A stretch of 5,488 nucleotides of DNA from SOIA01 sp050116035 (GTDB lineage: Bacteria > Acidobacteriota > Aminicenantia > Aminicenantales > Aminicenantaceae): positions 1-5,488 of the forward strand of contig JASFPJ010000242.1 in the NCBI GenBank assembly GCA_050116035.1, written 5' to 3'. This document shows, in pieces, positions 5,151 to 5,488 of the stretch. A program made the position numbers and the translations under genes. Each line of letters opens with the position of its first letter. The first letter of the stretch is position 1. Under the pieces are notes generated by a model that saw only the letters and a list, made by a program, of their open reading frames with translations, was not told the origin of the DNA and ran no database searches.

Positions 5151-5175
5151 ACTTGTCCCCTTTTTTTCTAACAAC

Positions 5176-5488
5176 CTATAAATTCAGTAATTTCTTCACA
5201 GATGGGAACAATTTGATATCCGTATGGGGCAAGAAGAGGGCTCCAGTGTATTCATTCATGTAGCCCGGTTCTGTGTTCAGCTCGATGTATGTCATCTTTT
5301 CCGCAGTAGTGTCGACCAATTCCCTGTTTTTATCGTTTAGGAGAATCAGGTAGGCCCCAAGGAGAGAGCTGTTTCCGATGTAAAGGAATCTTTTTCTATC
5401 CAGGTCAGGCAGAAGCCCGATTCGGATGGCATTGTCAATATTCAGGTGTTGGCCGAATCCCCCGGCCATGTAAATTGAGTCGATTTTA
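5176..5488 (-). CDS. RACo/DUF4445-type ASKHA ATPase, C-terminal part (corrinoid-protein reductive activator family), partial
   Basis: The last 104 or so residues are visible; the gene runs off the right edge, where the frame continues upstream as KIDSIY before MAGGFG, so that Met is internal. The family uses ATP to drive one-electron reactivation of corrinoid (B12) proteins, as in RACo of Wood–Ljungdahl bacteria and activators of methylamine or O-demethylase systems. Visible family signatures are YMAGGFGQHLNIDNAIRIG followed by LLPDL, IGNSSLLGAY, the segment around YIELNTEPGYMNEYT and ALFLPHTDIKLFPSV. The N-terminal 2Fe-2S ferredoxin domain expected in the family lies outside the window. It converges on trxB and has no functional link to it that I can see. 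The specific corrinoid partner cannot be named. Confidence 0.82.
   Translation of the reverse strand, partial: KIDSIYMAGGFGQHLNIDNAIRIGLLPDLDRKRFLYIGNSSLLGAYLILLNDKNRELVDTTAEKMTYIELNTEPGYMNEYTGALFLPHTDIKLFPSVKKLLNL

Larger units (their letters stand above)
5069..5167. terminator. probable bidirectional terminator between trxB and the RACo-like gene
   Basis: RNA from either strand folds the 28-nt arms into a long hairpin. On the + strand the hairpin is followed by CTTGTCCCC and seven T (5161-5167). On the - strand the same fold is followed, past the 41-nt arm, by CCTATCCCC and six T (complement of 5018-5023). Convergent genes end on both sides (5003 and 5176), so a shared terminator fits. The long stem and the gap before the T run on the - strand make it atypical. 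Confidence 0.55.
5017..5168. repeat. palindromic composite repeat element B (152 nt)
   Basis: The ends are inverted: GAAAAAAGGGGATAGGTG on the left and, read on the opposite strand, GAAAAAAAGGGGACAAGTG on the right. Inside are a 41-nt arm (5028-5068), a 28-nt unit (5069-5096), a 26-base centre and an inverted 28-nt unit (5123-5150). The centre contains the perfect palindrome AAATGCATTT (5105-5114), and its axis (5109.5) is exactly that of the 28-nt pair. Compared with element A, the right-hand 41-nt arm is almost wholly missing. It lies between convergent genes. Confidence 0.75.

Overview
The window looks like chromosomal DNA from an uncultured, probably anaerobic bacterium. The gene content (a TlyA–NadK pair, a GT5 glycogen synthase, thioredoxin with its reductase, and the end of a RACo-type corrinoid-protein activator) and the small 'GTCATTGCGA…GGCAATCTC' intergenic repeats would fit Desulfobacterota or a similar deep anaerobic lineage. 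That placement is an inference from gene types and general knowledge, not from a marker gene.

Layout. Bases 1-153 hold the uncertain tail of an upstream gene and one solitary 28-nt repeat. Bases 154-1780 are a two-gene unit on the + strand, tlyA (rRNA 2'-O-methyltransferase) overlapping nadK (NAD kinase) by 14 bases. Bases 1781-2224 are a gene-free, repeat-packed stretch: a probable nadK terminator inside GGGGA-type repeats, a roughly 245-nt palindromic element built from 28-nt units, then degenerate tandem TACTGAATT/ACTAAGG repeats. A textbook sigma-70 promoter (2225-2253) directly follows and leaves only about 5 nt of leader before a glgA-type gene. Bases 2265-5003 are a tight operon glgA–trxA–trxB (one-base gap, then a one-base stop/start overlap). 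Bases 5017-5168 carry a second, shortened copy of the palindromic element, placed between convergent genes and able to act as a two-way terminator. From 5176 to the right edge, on the - strand, is the C-terminal part of a RACo/DUF4445 ASKHA protein.

How the genes fit together. TlyA and NadK are housekeeping (ribosome modification, NADP supply). TrxA and TrxB form an NADPH-dependent disulfide-reducing pair whose electron source depends on NadK. Co-transcription of the pair with a glycogen synthase homologue is the most unusual gene arrangement here. The GlgA-like protein itself has replaced several residues that bind the nucleotide sugar in classical bacterial GlgA.

No defence system, CRISPR array, phage or new multi-gene system is visible. 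The most interesting signals are the modular palindromic repeat element (two related copies, each following an operon whose last codons read GAA TAA) and the divergent GlgA.
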